Source: Daucus carota subsp. sativus (taxonomy: Eukaryota > Streptophyta > Magnoliopsida > Apiales > Apiaceae). Taken from it: DNA of 64,000 nucleotides. Below, in pieces: positions 11,101-22,223 of this stretch. Under the pieces are notes generated by a model that made no database searches, was not told the origin of the DNA, and worked only from the letters and a program-made list of their open reading frames with translations. The stretch spans positions 18,818,545 through 18,882,544 of the forward strand of contig NC_030386.2 of the NCBI RefSeq assembly GCF_001625215.2, read 5' to 3'. Every line of letters begins with the position of its first letter. Position 1 is the stretch's first letter. Both the position numbers and the translations under genes were made by a program.

Positions 11101-12415
11101 ACTTCTTTACCAATCTTACTAGTCACAATTGACAGATACCAGAGCATTTTTACATATCTGAATATCAATAGCCAGTTTCTTCGACAAACTTCAAAACCAA
11201 CATTGAAGTTTGATCGCCAATAATGGTCACCGACTGCCGAACAGCCAGATCAAGAACATGGGTATTAATGGTTGGAAGAAACCAAGTGCACAATAACACT
11301 TAATCCAAAACCAATTTTATAAAAGCAATTTCGAATCAACAATACCCTTTGAACGGCAATAGTAAAGGTTAAAATCAATGCCAATGCCATAATTAACAAA
11401 CCAAATAAAAAACATAGAAATTAATCAGACAGGGCAAAAATATTTAGCATATAGGAGAAAATTTTTATTAAATGAGTGCCAACTAACAATCTCTTTAACA
11501 ACAAATGACATAGAAATTAATCAGACAGAGCAAAAATATTTAGCATATAGGAGGAAAATTTTATTAAATGAGTGCCAACTAACAATCTCTTTAACAACAA
11601 ATGACATAAATACTCTGTTCCATAACATTTTAACACGAAAGCAAGTCATTACAAATATTAATCTATTTTGTGGATTTCGTTCCACAACATTTACCAAAAC
11701 AAGCAAAATAAAACTAGAGACATGTAAACACGACCACTAACACTATCCTAAAACACCGAAAAGATAAATTCAACACTAATAACTTCTACAACAATCCTGT
11801 ACAGAATAATATCCCGCAAGTGGCAAAAAATACATTTGCTAATTCCAAACGAATATCTACCATGAAAACCAAACATCCATACAAATAACAGACAACCACA
11901 CATTGGAAAAATACATTGGGATAATATACTCAACGGAGAATCGGAGATTAATAACTCACCAGGATCACACTCCTGGTAAAACTTCTGCATATCTGCAATA
12001 AATCACACAAGAAAATCATTACACATTACAAATACATGATACATATGCATAAATGATAATTTTATTAGTCAGTAACCAGTAAATTCGTAGACATAAAAAT
12101 CCCTAAACTAAACAACTACACAATCCACATACACCGACACACATAATGTGCCTGCACACACAAATCCCTGCATCAATTACACATTCCACACAAAGTGCAC
12201 ACACACACATCCCTACATTAGATTACTACACCATCCACAATTCCACATACGTAACAAACACACGAAATCACACAAACAAACAAAATCCCTACATTAAATG
12301 ACTACACACGCATAAATATACCAGTTGTAAGAGCTTTGATCAAAGCAGCTCTCCGGCCTCTGAAATCATCGAAAACCTCCTCAACTGACCTCGGAACCGT
12401 TTGCCTTGCGTCCAT
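8179..12415 (-). CDS. Alfin-like PHD-finger histone reader
   Basis: Five exons on the minus strand: 12322-12415, 11960-11992, 9974-10202, 8532-8655 and 8179-8451. Together they give a 250-residue protein, the usual size of plant Alfin-like factors. The N-terminal Alfin domain starts [20 protein letters not shown] and contains [22 protein letters not shown] and NDLP-like segments up to about residue 140. A basic, serine-rich linker follows. The C-terminal C4HC3 PHD finger (about 193-245) reads CGSCG...[15 protein letters not shown]...KCPTC. Alfin-like proteins bind H3K4me3 and G-rich promoter elements in the nucleus. All splice junctions are GT-AG and keep frame. A LINE sits 656 bp upstream of the start codon; the distal half is duplicated near kinase A. 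Confidence 0.93.
10203..11959 (-). other. Alfin-like intron 2
   Basis: 1.76-kb AT-rich intron. It contains an (AT)n run near 10236-10256 and a 96-bp two-copy tandem duplication (11412-11603). The open frames inside it have no recognisable domain. Confidence 0.75.
11412..11603. repeat. 96-bp tandem duplication
   Basis: Two head-to-tail, nearly identical copies (11412-11507 and 11508-11603) within an Alfin-like intron, each beginning ACATAGAAATTAATCAGACA or its near match. Few differences imply a recent duplication. Confidence 0.85.
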
Positions 12416-12587
12416 TTCCTTCTCTTTCTCCTCCTACATCCTCAAAACCACACAAATCATCATCTAATACACACATACACAAAGCCCTCTCCCACAAATA
12501 AATACACGCACAGAATTAAACAATCCACACACACACAAATATAAAATAATAAATCAGACAATTGTCTCCCCCCCCTCTCTCACACAA

Positions 12588-12630
<43 letters not shown>

Positions 12631-13057
12631 AAATGACAACCAGTCATGTAGCCTCTCTCTCTCCCTCTCTCCCTCCCTTCCTCACACACACACACTCACA
12701 CAAAATAATGAATCAGTCATTTAGTATCGCTCTCTCATTCTCTCGCATATAGATACAATTAAGAACCAAAACACAAAAAACGAAATAATTTGGTTGAGAA
12801 TTACAGCAGCAATCACCTGAAATTCTTGGAAATTTTTGATAAAAAGTGGTGCAAAATAAGGGGTTTAGAACAGAGCTGGGGTTTGGGAGAGATGTATACA
12901 GTGTGTTTGTGTAAATGACAGGGCATAAACTGTGTGTAATTATTGTATATATACGGAAATATGATCTGGAAACGGATGTGATGGAGATGGTGCGGGGAAA
13001 AGTTTTTTTGTGCAGGTACAACTCGGGGTTTTTTCTTCTTCTTTTATTTTTAAATTA
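12416..13057 (-). promoter_or_regulatory. Alfin-like 5' region with (GA)n microsatellite
   Basis: Upstream region of the Alfin-like gene. It holds a (GA)n tract around 12588-12629 and further CT/CA-rich tracts to 12710, as is common in plant 5' UTRs. A possible TATA motif (GTATATATAC on either strand) is at about 12948-12957, which would give a 5' UTR of roughly 500 bases, possibly with an intron. The LINE begins immediately beyond at 13071. Confidence 0.45.
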
Positions 13058-13096
13058 TTAATTTCTTATTTTATTTTTTTGAAAGGAAAGATTTTA

Positions 13097-16000
13097 TTAA
13101 CTAGAATCAGAAAGCAAAGTCTCCAACACAAATTGTGGAGGAGCAGAAAACAAATTGAAGCTATCCAACAAACAGGGAATTCTAGCCATAACATGAACTA
13201 CCCTATTTGCTTGCCTCTTAACATGATTTATGACCGGGCTATTTCTATTTCTCATTTTAGCACGACACAAATCCAACATATTACCTTCTTCTGAAAAGTA
13301 CTTTGAATTCTTGTTTAATGCATTAGCCACCTGGAGAGAATCAGTTTCAATCACCACCTGCTGCTGAGTTGATCTTTCTTCCATCCAAATCAACGCCTCA
13401 TGAACCCCTATAGCTTCAGCCTCAAGGGCTGTCACTATTCCACTTATCTTCATATTTTTGCCCGCAATAAACGCACCTGCACTATCCCTGAGGACCATTC
13501 CAACTGAGAACGATGTAGCGCCCTCATACAGTGAAGCATCCACATTGAGTTTAGTCCACCCTGCATCTGGTTTTTCCCATTTGACCTCCACCTGCGTTGT
13601 TGTGTTTTCAGGCCCTCGGTCATAAGCTTGTTTCCTCCTTTGCGCGTCCTGCCATTCGGTTATTTGACGAGAGCTGAGCAAATGTATAGTGTCTGGGGAA
13701 ATCAACTTAGACTCCCACACTTTTTTATTTCGACCAAACCAGATACCCCATAGAACCTTAGCAATAGTAGTCAGAGTTTCTGTTGTGCCATTGCTTAGTT
13801 TGTCCAGAAGCCATTGGGGTGCATCCTCCACTGCTCTCATATCATAAACCAAGCCGGCTTCTTCCCAGTATTTCTTAGCATAATGACAGTCAAAGAATAC
13901 ATGTAATAAATGCTCCACATCAGCTTCACACACAGGACATGTAATCGGACATAATACTCCTTTATTTCTTAAAAGATACCTGATAGGTAAGTTATTCCTG
14001 CAGAACCTCCACATGAAAATTTTGATTTTATGAGGCAAATCAAGATTCCAGAGCCTATTCCATCCTCTCGATTCAACTACAGCGGTCATGTCTCCATTAC
14101 GGTCGTACCAAAAGTGATATCCAGATTTAACAGAGTACTTGCCATTAGCAGTAGCCATCCATGCAACTCTGTCTTTGACTTGGTTTTGAGGAATTCGAGT
14201 TTGCAGAATACACTTGACGTCGTCATCGTGAAAAGTTTGGCGTATCTTATGCTCGTCCCACTCTTTAGTATTAGAACGGAAATATGCACTAACTTTATCA
14301 GTTCTGACGCTATTAACATGATGATTCTCCACACAAAAATCTCTTTTTCCCCGTAGCCATTGATCACTGAAAATATTGATGTCAGTTCCATCTCCTAAAA
14401 CCCACTTGAAACCTTTACATAACTCTTCTTTAGCTTTCCACAAACCGGTCCAGATAAAGCTTGAGTTAGAACCTTTTTTCGCTTTCAGTAAGTGGCCATC
14501 ATGAAAATATTTAGCTTTGTAGATTCTAGTGACCAGAGCATTAGGATTTGACATAAAATTCCAGACATGTTTCCCTAGTAAAGCCAGGTTGAAGCTAGTG
14601 AGGCTCCTGAAACCCATCCCTCCTTTACTTTTTGCCATGCACATCCTCTCCCAAGCAAGCCATCGAACTCCTTTATTGTTGCTGTTACTAGACTGCCACC
14701 TGTACCCGTTCATCATTCTTTCAATTTCTTGACTTAAGGATTTCGGGATTAAAAAACAAGACATGCAGTAAGAAGGTATTGACTGAGCAACATTCTTGAT
14801 CATGATTGTTTTACCTGCTCGTGACAAAGTTTTATTACTCCATCCTTGAATTCTCTTCCACACTCTTTCTTTTAGGAAACTGAAGACCCGTTTCTTTGAT
14901 CTCCCTACCAACGAAGGTAGCCCCAGATATTTGCTATCTCCCAACGCATTCGAAACCCCCACAATATCCGTTATCTCCTTTTGTTTGTCACGCCTGACAT
15001 TCGCACTGAAAAAAATCCCTGACTTTTGATAATTGATCGCTTGTCCTGAATAATACTCATAAGAATTTAATAGCCTTTTAACAGTGTCAGTTTCCTCCTT
15101 CGAGGCTTTGAAGAACATGAAGCTGTCATCCGCGAACAGAAGGTGAGTTACAGCCGGTGCTAGTGGACTGATTTTGAATCCATGTACATGCCCTGCTACT
15201 GCAGCTTCGTTAATATTATGAGACAGCCCCTCGACGCATAGGAGAAAAAGGTAAGGAGATAATGGATCTCCTTGCCGTAAACCTCTGCTAGGAGTTATAG
15301 GGCCTACTAATGAACCGTTGAAGCACACATTATATTGCACTGTAGTCACACAAAGTAACATCCAGCGAATCCACTTATCAGAAAACCCCATTACTTCCAT
15401 TCTGTGTCTCAAGAAAGACCAATCAACACGATCATAAGCGTTACTTATGTCTAACTTTAAGGCCACCTCACCATCGTTTCCAGACTTTTTCAGTTTCATG
15501 TGATGAATGATCTCAAAGGCAATAAGGACATTATCAGTTATGCTCCGGCCTGGAACGAATGCAGACTGATTTTCCGAGATTGTGTCAGGAAGAATCATCT
15601 TCAACCTGTTTGCGAGAACTTTTGCAAGAATTTTATAGAGGACATTACATAGAGCTATAGGTCGCAAATCTGCTAAATTCCCCACATTTTCTTTCTTTGG
15701 TATAAGAACCAGATTCGTATTATTCAACTCAGCAGGGAAAGAAACATCATCCAGCCACTTTTTACAACAGTTGAATACCTCCAACCCCATGAGCTGCCAA
15801 AAATGTTGGAAGAAAGCCGGACTAAATCCGTCCGGGCCTGACGCCTTATTAGGATGCATCTGCTTAACAGCCACATCAAATTCTGCAAATGTCAAGTCTG
15901 CAATCAGTTTAGCATTCTGAGTATCCGTGAGCACACCCGTCTCAGAGTTGTTTTCATGGTGAATTCCTGGCCTTGGGCTATTAAAAACACCTTTATAGTA

Positions 16001-17176
16001 TTCCTTCGTCAACTCACACATCGCATCGTGGTTATCAATCAAGTCCCCCGCATCATTTTTCAAATGACTAATATGATTGAGTTTCTTCTTCGATGATGCC
16101 TGGGCATGAAAAAATTTTGAGTTAGTGTCTCCTTCCGTAAGCCAAAAAGCCTTTGCTCTTTGCTTCCAATATTGTTCTTCATGAAGCAGTAAATCATTCA
16201 ACCGATCCCTTTCCTCGAAATACTTTTTGACACCATCTTCATCTTCTCTATTAACAAGCTCATTCAGTACCTCTTTCTGTTTTTTGACTTTCTCTCTAAA
16301 TTTATGAAAAAAATTCCTTCCCCATTTAGCCATAAAGGAAGAAACCGAAATAAGCTTTGGAAGCAGATGAGTTGGAGGTAAATCTTTCCAGAACGTCGAC
16401 ACCTCTTCATGAAAAGTTTGCTCCTTTAACCACGTATTCTCAAAATGAAATCTGAACTGTTTCCTAGAAAAAGAGAAAGCTGCAAGGTCTAGTTTTATAG
16501 GATCATGATCAGAGCGAGTTGTGTGTATTACAGAGAGACTACACAGGGGAAATTTATGCCACCATGTGTCCATTGCAAAAGCTCTATCAAGCCTCTCCCG
16601 CACCCAATTCGGGGTGCCTTTGCTCTTCTCCCAAGTAAACTCACCTCCAGTTAGATCAATTTCAGAAAGAGAACAATCTTCAATAGCCGATCGGAATCCA
16701 TCAAAGAGAGCTTGAGGATGAGGATGAATCCCCTTTTTATCAGTGACATACAACATGTCATTAAAGTCTCCGAATATGCACCAGGGGATTTGATCCTGCC
16801 CTGCTAAGTTCCTTAAAAAGTCCCAAGATTCTTGTCGACGAGCTCTTTCTGGAAATCCGTAGAAGCAAGTTAATCTCCAAGCAGGGAGATTCCTTTCCAT
16901 TACATGAACATCAATGTGATTAGAGGAAGAATTCACTATCTTACAGCTAAAATTATTCCTCCAGAAAACTGCCAAGCCACCTCCTTGGCCAACTCTATCC
17001 ACAGCAAAGTAATCTGCAAAGCCAAACTTCGAGCATAATTCTGCTATACTATCACCTGTTACTAAAGTTTCTGACAAAAATAACAAAGAGGGTTTATGGG
17101 AATTAATCAAGTCCCCTAGAATCCGAACTGCGCAGAGTTTCCCCATCCCCCGGCAGTTCCAGCTTAATAGAATCAT
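13097..17176 (-). CDS. LINE ORF2: endonuclease, reverse transcriptase, RNase H
   Basis: Single uninterrupted frame of 1359 residues. The N-terminal apurinic-like endonuclease (about 1-230) begins LLSWNCRGMG and shows FGDFND and the SDHDP motif. The reverse transcriptase (about 430-760) has GPDGF, SAFVPGR, LRQGDPLSPYLF and the catalytic FADD near residue 680. A zinc-binding RT-associated domain (zf-RVT, WxxxxWxxxLPHKIKIF then C..C...H...C) is near 1040-1130. A plant-type RNase H domain (NVDAS...) lies at about 1200-1330. This layout is that of plant L1 elements with an acquired RNase H. It nicks target DNA and primes reverse transcription there. All key residues appear present, so the enzyme could be active. 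Confidence 0.95.
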   Translation of the reverse strand: MILLSWNCRGMGKLCAVRILGDLINSHKPSLLFLSETLVTGDSIAELCSKFGFADYFAVDRVGQGGGLAVFWRNNFSCKIVNSSSNHIDVHVMERNLPAWRLTCFYGFPERARRQESWDFLRNLAGQDQIPWCIFGDFNDMLYVTDKKGIHPHPQALFDGFRSAIEDCSLSEIDLTGGEFTWEKSKGTPNWVRERLDRAFAMDTWWHKFPLCSLSVIHTTRSDHDPIKLDLAAFSFSRKQFRFHFENTWLKEQTFHEEVSTFWKDLPPTHLLPKLISVSSFMAKWGRNFFHKFREKVKKQKEVLNELVNREDEDGVKKYFEERDRLNDLLLHEEQYWKQRAKAFWLTEGDTNSKFFHAQASSKKKLNHISHLKNDAGDLIDNHDAMCELTKEYYKGVFNSPRPGIHHENNSETGVLTDTQNAKLIADLTFAEFDVAVKQMHPNKASGPDGFSPAFFQHFWQLMGLEVFNCCKKWLDDVSFPAELNNTNLVLIPKKENVGNLADLRPIALCNVLYKILAKVLANRLKMILPDTISENQSAFVPGRSITDNVLIAFEIIHHMKLKKSGNDGEVALKLDISNAYDRVDWSFLRHRMEVMGFSDKWIRWMLLCVTTVQYNVCFNGSLVGPITPSRGLRQGDPLSPYLFLLCVEGLSHNINEAAVAGHVHGFKISPLAPAVTHLLFADDSFMFFKASKEETDTVKRLLNSYEYYSGQAINYQKSGIFFSANVRRDKQKEITDIVGVSNALGDSKYLGLPSLVGRSKKRVFSFLKERVWKRIQGWSNKTLSRAGKTIMIKNVAQSIPSYCMSCFLIPKSLSQEIERMMNGYRWQSSNSNNKGVRWLAWERMCMAKSKGGMGFRSLTSFNLALLGKHVWNFMSNPNALVTRIYKAKYFHDGHLLKAKKGSNSSFIWTGLWKAKEELCKGFKWVLGDGTDINIFSDQWLRGKRDFCVENHHVNSVRTDKVSAYFRSNTKEWDEHKIRQTFHDDDVKCILQTRIPQNQVKDRVAWMATANGKYSVKSGYHFWYDRNGDMTAVVESRGWNRLWNLDLPHKIKIFMWRFCRNNLPIRYLLRNKGVLCPITCPVCEADVEHLLHVFFDCHYAKKYWEEAGLVYDMRAVEDAPQWLLDKLSNGTTETLTTIAKVLWGIWFGRNKKVWESKLISPDTIHLLSSRQITEWQDAQRRKQAYDRGPENTTTQVEVKWEKPDAGWTKLNVDASLYEGATSFSVGMVLRDSAGAFIAGKNMKISGIVTALEAEAIGVHEALIWMEERSTQQQVVIETDSLQVANALNKNSKYFSEEGNMLDLCRAKMRNRNSPVINHVKRQANRVVHVMARIPCLLDSFNLFSAPPQFVLETLLSDSS

Positions 17177-17273
17177 TGCGACTGGCTAGCTTGCTTAGCA
17201 AGCTTAGCCAAAACATGATGAGAGGATGCTGAACAATCCATTTCAGAAAGAACAGCTTCCCTATGTGTACCCT

Positions 17274-18448
17274 TTATGATTTTCGAATATCATTAATATC
17301 CATTACAGTGTTTGATGCAGGCCCACTTCTCCTTCTCTTCCTATCTTCTATATTCAGCCCACTACTTTCCTCCGCATCAGGCCCAATATAATTATTTGAA
17401 ATTTGGATAGCTCCCGCTACTACAGATGGTGATAGCTGATTTTCCGCAAACACAGGATTGCTAACCATAATTGGACCAGAATCCCTTGAAACTCGACTTA
17501 CAGTTATATCTTTATTTTGTACTCCTGAATTCTCGCCCGTGAAACCTGGGCCGTTATTATCTCCCCCCATTTTCGCCTCCCAATCCTTATCTCCCTCCTC
17601 CCCTGCCCGGCCACCTTTCTCGGCGGCGCCTCTAGCCAGACACCCCACTCTTTAGCCACTTCATCACCTCTTTTGTCCATGAATCTCCTACAGAATCTCT
17701 CAGTATGTGTTACAAGTCCGCACACAAAGCAGAAATATCCAAGTCTTTCATATTTGCAAGTAACTGTAAAGTCCGAACCATCTTTTCTTTTAATTTTCTT
17801 TCTCCTCTTGAGTGGCCTCCGGACGTCAATCCTTATTTGAATGCGCATGAACTCCCTCCATATGCTTGTATTGTTCTTAGCATCATACATAAGAAACTCT
17901 CCAAAAAAATCCCCCAGTTGCTTGCCCACTGCCTCCGACATAAACCCAGATGGAAGGTTATGAATCTGTACCCATATGTTCATGAACCACAATGGAACTT
18001 TTAATGGTTCCTCGCCCGATGGAATCCTCTCAAGCAGCAACATTGCATTATCGAATGACCAAGGCCCTCCATTCAACACCCACAACATGTCTTCCTTGTG
18101 GTAAAATTGTAGTAAAAAGATGCCTGGATCAATTTCTTTAATAGTCATTCCCATCGCCGGTTTCCAAATATCTGCCATCTTTGTCTTCATGGCCCTAGTG
18201 TTGATATTCTTCTCCGTGAGATACCTCCCAATCAAGCATAACTCATATTTATTGACTTCTTCCTCCACATCTCCATCAAAAACAAAATCCTCATTCTCCT
18301 CTTCTTCGATATTCAAATCTGCCATTTGTTCATCTAGATTTTGATATCGAGCCATCGAACTCTCACAATTCGGTACGACCAGAAAGGAGAGAAGAAACAA
18401 AACTCTCACAAAGAACTTTGGAGAGAAACTTAACAGTAACGGGCGCAA
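17274..18448 (-). pseudogene. LINE ORF1 (DUF4283 and zinc knuckle), frameshifted
   Basis: The nucleic-acid-binding ORF1 of the LINE. The first part (18448 down to about 17600) includes an acidic start MARYQNLDEQMADLNIEEEE, a DUF4283 region (LCLIGRYLTEKN...VLNGGPWSFDNAMLLLERI...WVQIHNLP) and a CCHC-like knuckle CFVCGLVTHTERFC, then WLEAPPRK. Reading then shifts to another frame that continues to 17274 with GENSGVQNK and a basic stretch RKRRRSGP. One indel near 17590-17620 therefore splits it. The likely start is the MARYQ methionine at about 18355; the longer upstream extension is hydrophobic and probably 5' UTR. Confidence 0.8.
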
Positions 18449-18541
18449 GTTTAATATTTTTCCGAAGAAGGTTAAAAATCCATTAGAAACGTTTTTGAAT
18501 TTGTAGGATACTTAGTTGGCAAAATTTGTTAATTTCTTATT

Positions 18542-20308
18542 CTTCGCACATGCGATCATTTTGTATCAGGAGATAAATGTATTTTACGCCCCTACTATAT
18601 TCATTCCTGAATTTATATAAAAAATTAAAATATAAATTACATCTCTTGAGTCTTGACCAGCATATTTATTTACATCCCTTCCATTAATTACTAAAAAAAT
18701 AAGAATATTTTAGATTTCTATATTCAAATTATTCTATATTTAAATTTATTCTTTATTCGAAATAAATTATTTATATAAATATATTTTTAGTAAAAAATTC
18801 TCCCCATACACACTAAAGAACTCTAAACAAAATTTTTTAAATTAATTTAAATTTTAAATTAATTCATCCTTATTATTCATAATAAAATTATTAAAATATT
18901 AAAAATGATAAAAATCGGCAACATCTGTCTAACACATACTTCTAATATTAAGACAAAATTCTAATACTAGGACACTTTTAAAATATCATATATTAGTTAA
19001 GAAGCTGCACTTTGCGGCGGTTTTTAGAAATATATTAACGATCAAAAAACAATATTTACAGAACAAAATTAAATTTTATATTGTTAGTGTCATGCGAAAT
19101 GGGTTATATTTGATTTGTCACTTCGATTTCAGTTTTATTATTCTTTTCATCTTATTTTATAAATATCTTTATATTCCTTTCATTATATATAAAGAAATAA
19201 AGTTATTAATTATATGTGTAATATAATGCTTCATATATCCAGTAATAATATAATGATAAATTAAATAGTCAAAACATATTCATGAACTAAATATACTAAA
19301 TATTTATATGATAAAATATTATATTACACTTGCAATTTAAAGAGATGAATTTATGTGTATCGAAATTATAATATATTAAGAGGGGTGTATTAGATTGGAA
19401 TTTTTAAAGCATTTTTTTCATTCATGAAGTCCGAGGGTACTCGATTGAGATTGTTTGAAATCTATTAAAATCTTGGGTATTCAATTGCGATTTTAAATTA
19501 TACTTAAAAATCTGGTGGTATTTAATTGAGATTTTAAATTATATTTTAAAATTCCATGGTATTCAATTGGGATTGTTTAAAATCCATTAAAATCTGATGG
19601 TATTCAAATGCTGATGGATTTTTTTGGATTTTATAACATAATGGATTTTGTGGGATTTTACAGTGTATTTTATGTTTTTTGAAATCCTATTAAAATCATG
19701 ATATTTTGAAGCATTGTGTTTAAATCCTATCAACTCTTTGACATTCTATCAAGAATCCGCACAAAATCAAAATCACATACAATCTATTAAAATTCATAAA
19801 CTAAAAACAATCCATTAAAATCCCAATCGAATACAAATAATATCCGCCCTCAATTTATAAAGGTCGAATATTGAATTTTCCTGAAATATTTTAATGTCGG
19901 AAAGTACTGAATTATCAAAAATAATTTATATCTAAAATATGCATTCCCTCCCCAAAGTCTTGGAAGACCAAATGTTATAGTCTAAAACTCCTTTCCAATA
20001 ACTTTGAATAATTTATATCTAAAATGTTATTGGCAGTTTTGAAACTTTCTTCCAATTAAAAAGACATTTTTCAATTTTTTTTGCAATATATTCAAAATTA
20101 AAAAATTAATCTATTTTTTTATATTTATAATTAAAAAATTCCAGAAAATTATAATAGTTGAACGGAGCTCTCTAAGCGGCCCGCCTACATGCTACTCACG
20201 CTTCTTCTTTGTATAAGTATATATATTGATGATTGATAGAGGTGAATTACATATATATATAAGAAAATTCTACATATATATTTTATATACTATATTCAGA
20301 AATATCAA
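18542..20308. other. AT-rich intergenic region
   Basis: No gene recognised. Apart from the repeat at 19383-19835, it is AT-rich sequence with short poly-A/T runs. Confidence 0.6.
19383..19835. repeat. GTGTATTCAATTG-family repeat, copy 1
   Basis: Starts GGGGTGTATTAGATTGGAA and ends with an approximate inverse (AAAATCCCAATCGAATAC). The interior repeats short phrases such as GGTATTCAATTGGGATT and AAATCCATTAAAATC. A second copy is at about 38409-38860 and part of a third at 5340-5455. The inverted ends suggest a MITE-like DNA element; no clear target duplication was seen. Confidence 0.55.
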
Positions 20309-20516
20309 TTAAAAATATTTATTAATTATTGAACTTTTATACATGTGATAATCTGGCCAAGTAGTCTCTCTTACTATGCAGCATTTCATATCCAATCGAA
20401 TAATCGATAGTGCATGCAACTCAAGAAATATTTGAGCCTTATCGATTGTAGAAGCACGAATACTATAACATTCAAGTCTACTAACCTGCCAATAAACATT
20501 ACACAAGCTCGGAAAA

Positions 20517-22161
20517 CTATATGCTACCAGAGAACCTCCCTAAGAATGCACCATGATCTCTGCTTGCAGTTGCTTCAGGAATGGAATTCCAGTCCCACAT
20601 TACTCTATCCGAATACGCGCTTTGAGCTGATTCAGCCGGGAACACTGCGAGAGTGAGTGACTGCAATTGCTGCGCAGGCTGCAACACATTATTAGCCGAA
20701 AGCTGCAATGTGTCCGGAAAGAATTGGTGTGGCTGGTTAACCGAAGCCTGATGGTAGCTAATTAGTGTATGGAAATCATGGATCGTGTTCGGGCTATTTA
20801 TCAGTAAACTAGAGCTCGGGTTTTGGCTTGAGAGGCATAGGGATGTCGTCCCAATGTCTTCGGTTGTGCTGTCTGCACTGATTGTGTCACTGAGTTTCTG
20901 CGAGGTTTGTTGGACTGTTTGGTCTCCGAAAACTTGTAGTTTCTCCATTGCGTGATGTTGTGCTGGAGGATCGCGATCATGTCGTTTGGTAGAAGGATTA
21001 GTTCTTGATGAGGAAGCTCGAGTTGGGAGAATTCGGGGGAGGGAGGGATGATCTTCCACTCCTGGTCTCTTGTACACTCTACAAAGAGAGATTTCAGCCT
21101 GTGTACATACATAAACGCGTGATTAGGATCAGATTCTCTGTTAATTGACGATTAAATATGTAATTCTTCGTTCGAGCCTCTAGGGTTGCCTTTAGTATTT
21201 ATTGCCTGCGGTGTTTCAGGTTGTGAATTAAATGCTACCAGTGAATAAGTTTAGAAGATTATACCAAGTCGAAAATAAATTGAATTGTAGGCCAATCGAT
21301 CAAATTTACCCGTGTTTCTGGTAGTGTGGTGCTCCGACTAATCATCTATGTACAGCAAATGATTCGTTTCTACAAAGTACTATAAATGTAAAAGCAATTG
21401 AGACTCACTTTTTGTAGCCGCTCAGTTTCATGGTGTGGCAAGCGATATTCATTCATGATCCAACTAGTTCGAATGCCTTTCGGAGCTTTGCCTGTGTAGA
21501 AAACAAGAGTCTTCTTCAATCCAATCGACCGGAGATTCTCGGTCCGAATCATTCTGTCTGCTCCGGTAGCCTTCCAGTATCCTGAAGTGGTCACACGATT
21601 CGGCCGATCTCCATTTCTGTACTTCTTATCTCTCGGCACATAGAAGAACCACTCTTTTTCTCCAATCGCCGCGAAAGCTGCAGCACAATACACCAAAATC
21701 AAATTACTAAGTTATCAGTTTTCCTAAAATCTAATAACGTTAAAACATGTCACGAACGTGAAATGATCGATAAAAATCAAAATATTAAATTATCAGTTAT
21801 TCTAAAATCTCTAACATATGACACGAATGTGAAATGATCGATAAATATCAAAATATTAACCCTAATAGGGCATTATATTCGGTTCTGGTACTACAAGAAA
21901 AACGGTCATTTCCTGCACGAGATCTCCATACATACCGGGAAGTTCCCAAGGGTCGTAGCGATAAAGATCAAGAAAAGTGATGAGCTCGACATTGAACCGC
22001 TTGCCCTCGACCATACGGCGAAGATAAAACTCCACGAGTTCTTCTTCGGTTGGATGGAACCGAAAACCGGGCATCACCATGTCATGCTCGTGCTCGTCTT
22101 CGTCATCGTCTTTGTGGTCTAGGTGGTGATTTTGGCTCATGGTGGAAGATGCGATTGTCAT
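20517..22161 (-). CDS. NAC035: NAC transcription factor, NAC035/LOV1-like
   Basis: Three exons on the minus strand (21936-22161, 21409-21677, 20517-21098) with GT-AG junctions encode 358 residues. After an acidic, histidine-rich N-terminus ([13 protein letters not shown]) the NAC domain (about 30-180) shows subdomains [64 protein letters not shown] and [18 protein letters not shown], then [16 protein letters not shown]. The last phrase and the acidic leader match Arabidopsis NAC035 (LOV1), a nuclear regulator linked to flowering time and cold response. The C-terminal activation region is Ser/Gln-rich and ends with a WDWNSIPE segment like that of the family. The first ATG was chosen; a second is seven codons in. 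Confidence 0.93.
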
Positions 22162-22215
22162 AAGCTAATGCTAGTGTTTCAGAAAACAAACTCATTTTTA
22201 TTTTTATTTATTTTG

Positions 22216-22223
22216 TATTTATA
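22216..22223 (-). promoter_or_regulatory. TATA box of the NAC gene
   Basis: TATAAATA on the minus strand, 55 bp upstream of the start codon, giving a short 5' UTR if used. Confidence 0.5.

Larger units (their letters stand above)
13071..18528 (-). mobile_element. Near-complete L1-type LINE retrotransposon
   Basis: Minus-strand LINE of 5.46 kb. A 13-bp target duplication TTAATTTCTTATT flanks it (13058-13070 and 18529-18541). Reading the minus strand: short 5' UTR, ORF1 (DUF4283 plus zinc knuckle), ORF2 (endonuclease, RT, RNase H), AATAAA right after the ORF2 stop, and an A-rich tail directly against the duplication. The intact ORF2 and exact duplication point to recent insertion. The single defect seen is a frameshift in ORF1. 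Confidence 0.93.

Noticed and set aside
12560..12710. Repeat tract checked as a possible CRISPR-like or regulatory array
   Set aside because: Simple (GA)n, (CT)n and (CA)n microsatellites in the 5' region of a gene; no spacer structure.
14030..14732. Several plus-strand frames of 60-110 codons in the LINE
   Set aside because: Antisense shadows of the intact ORF2.
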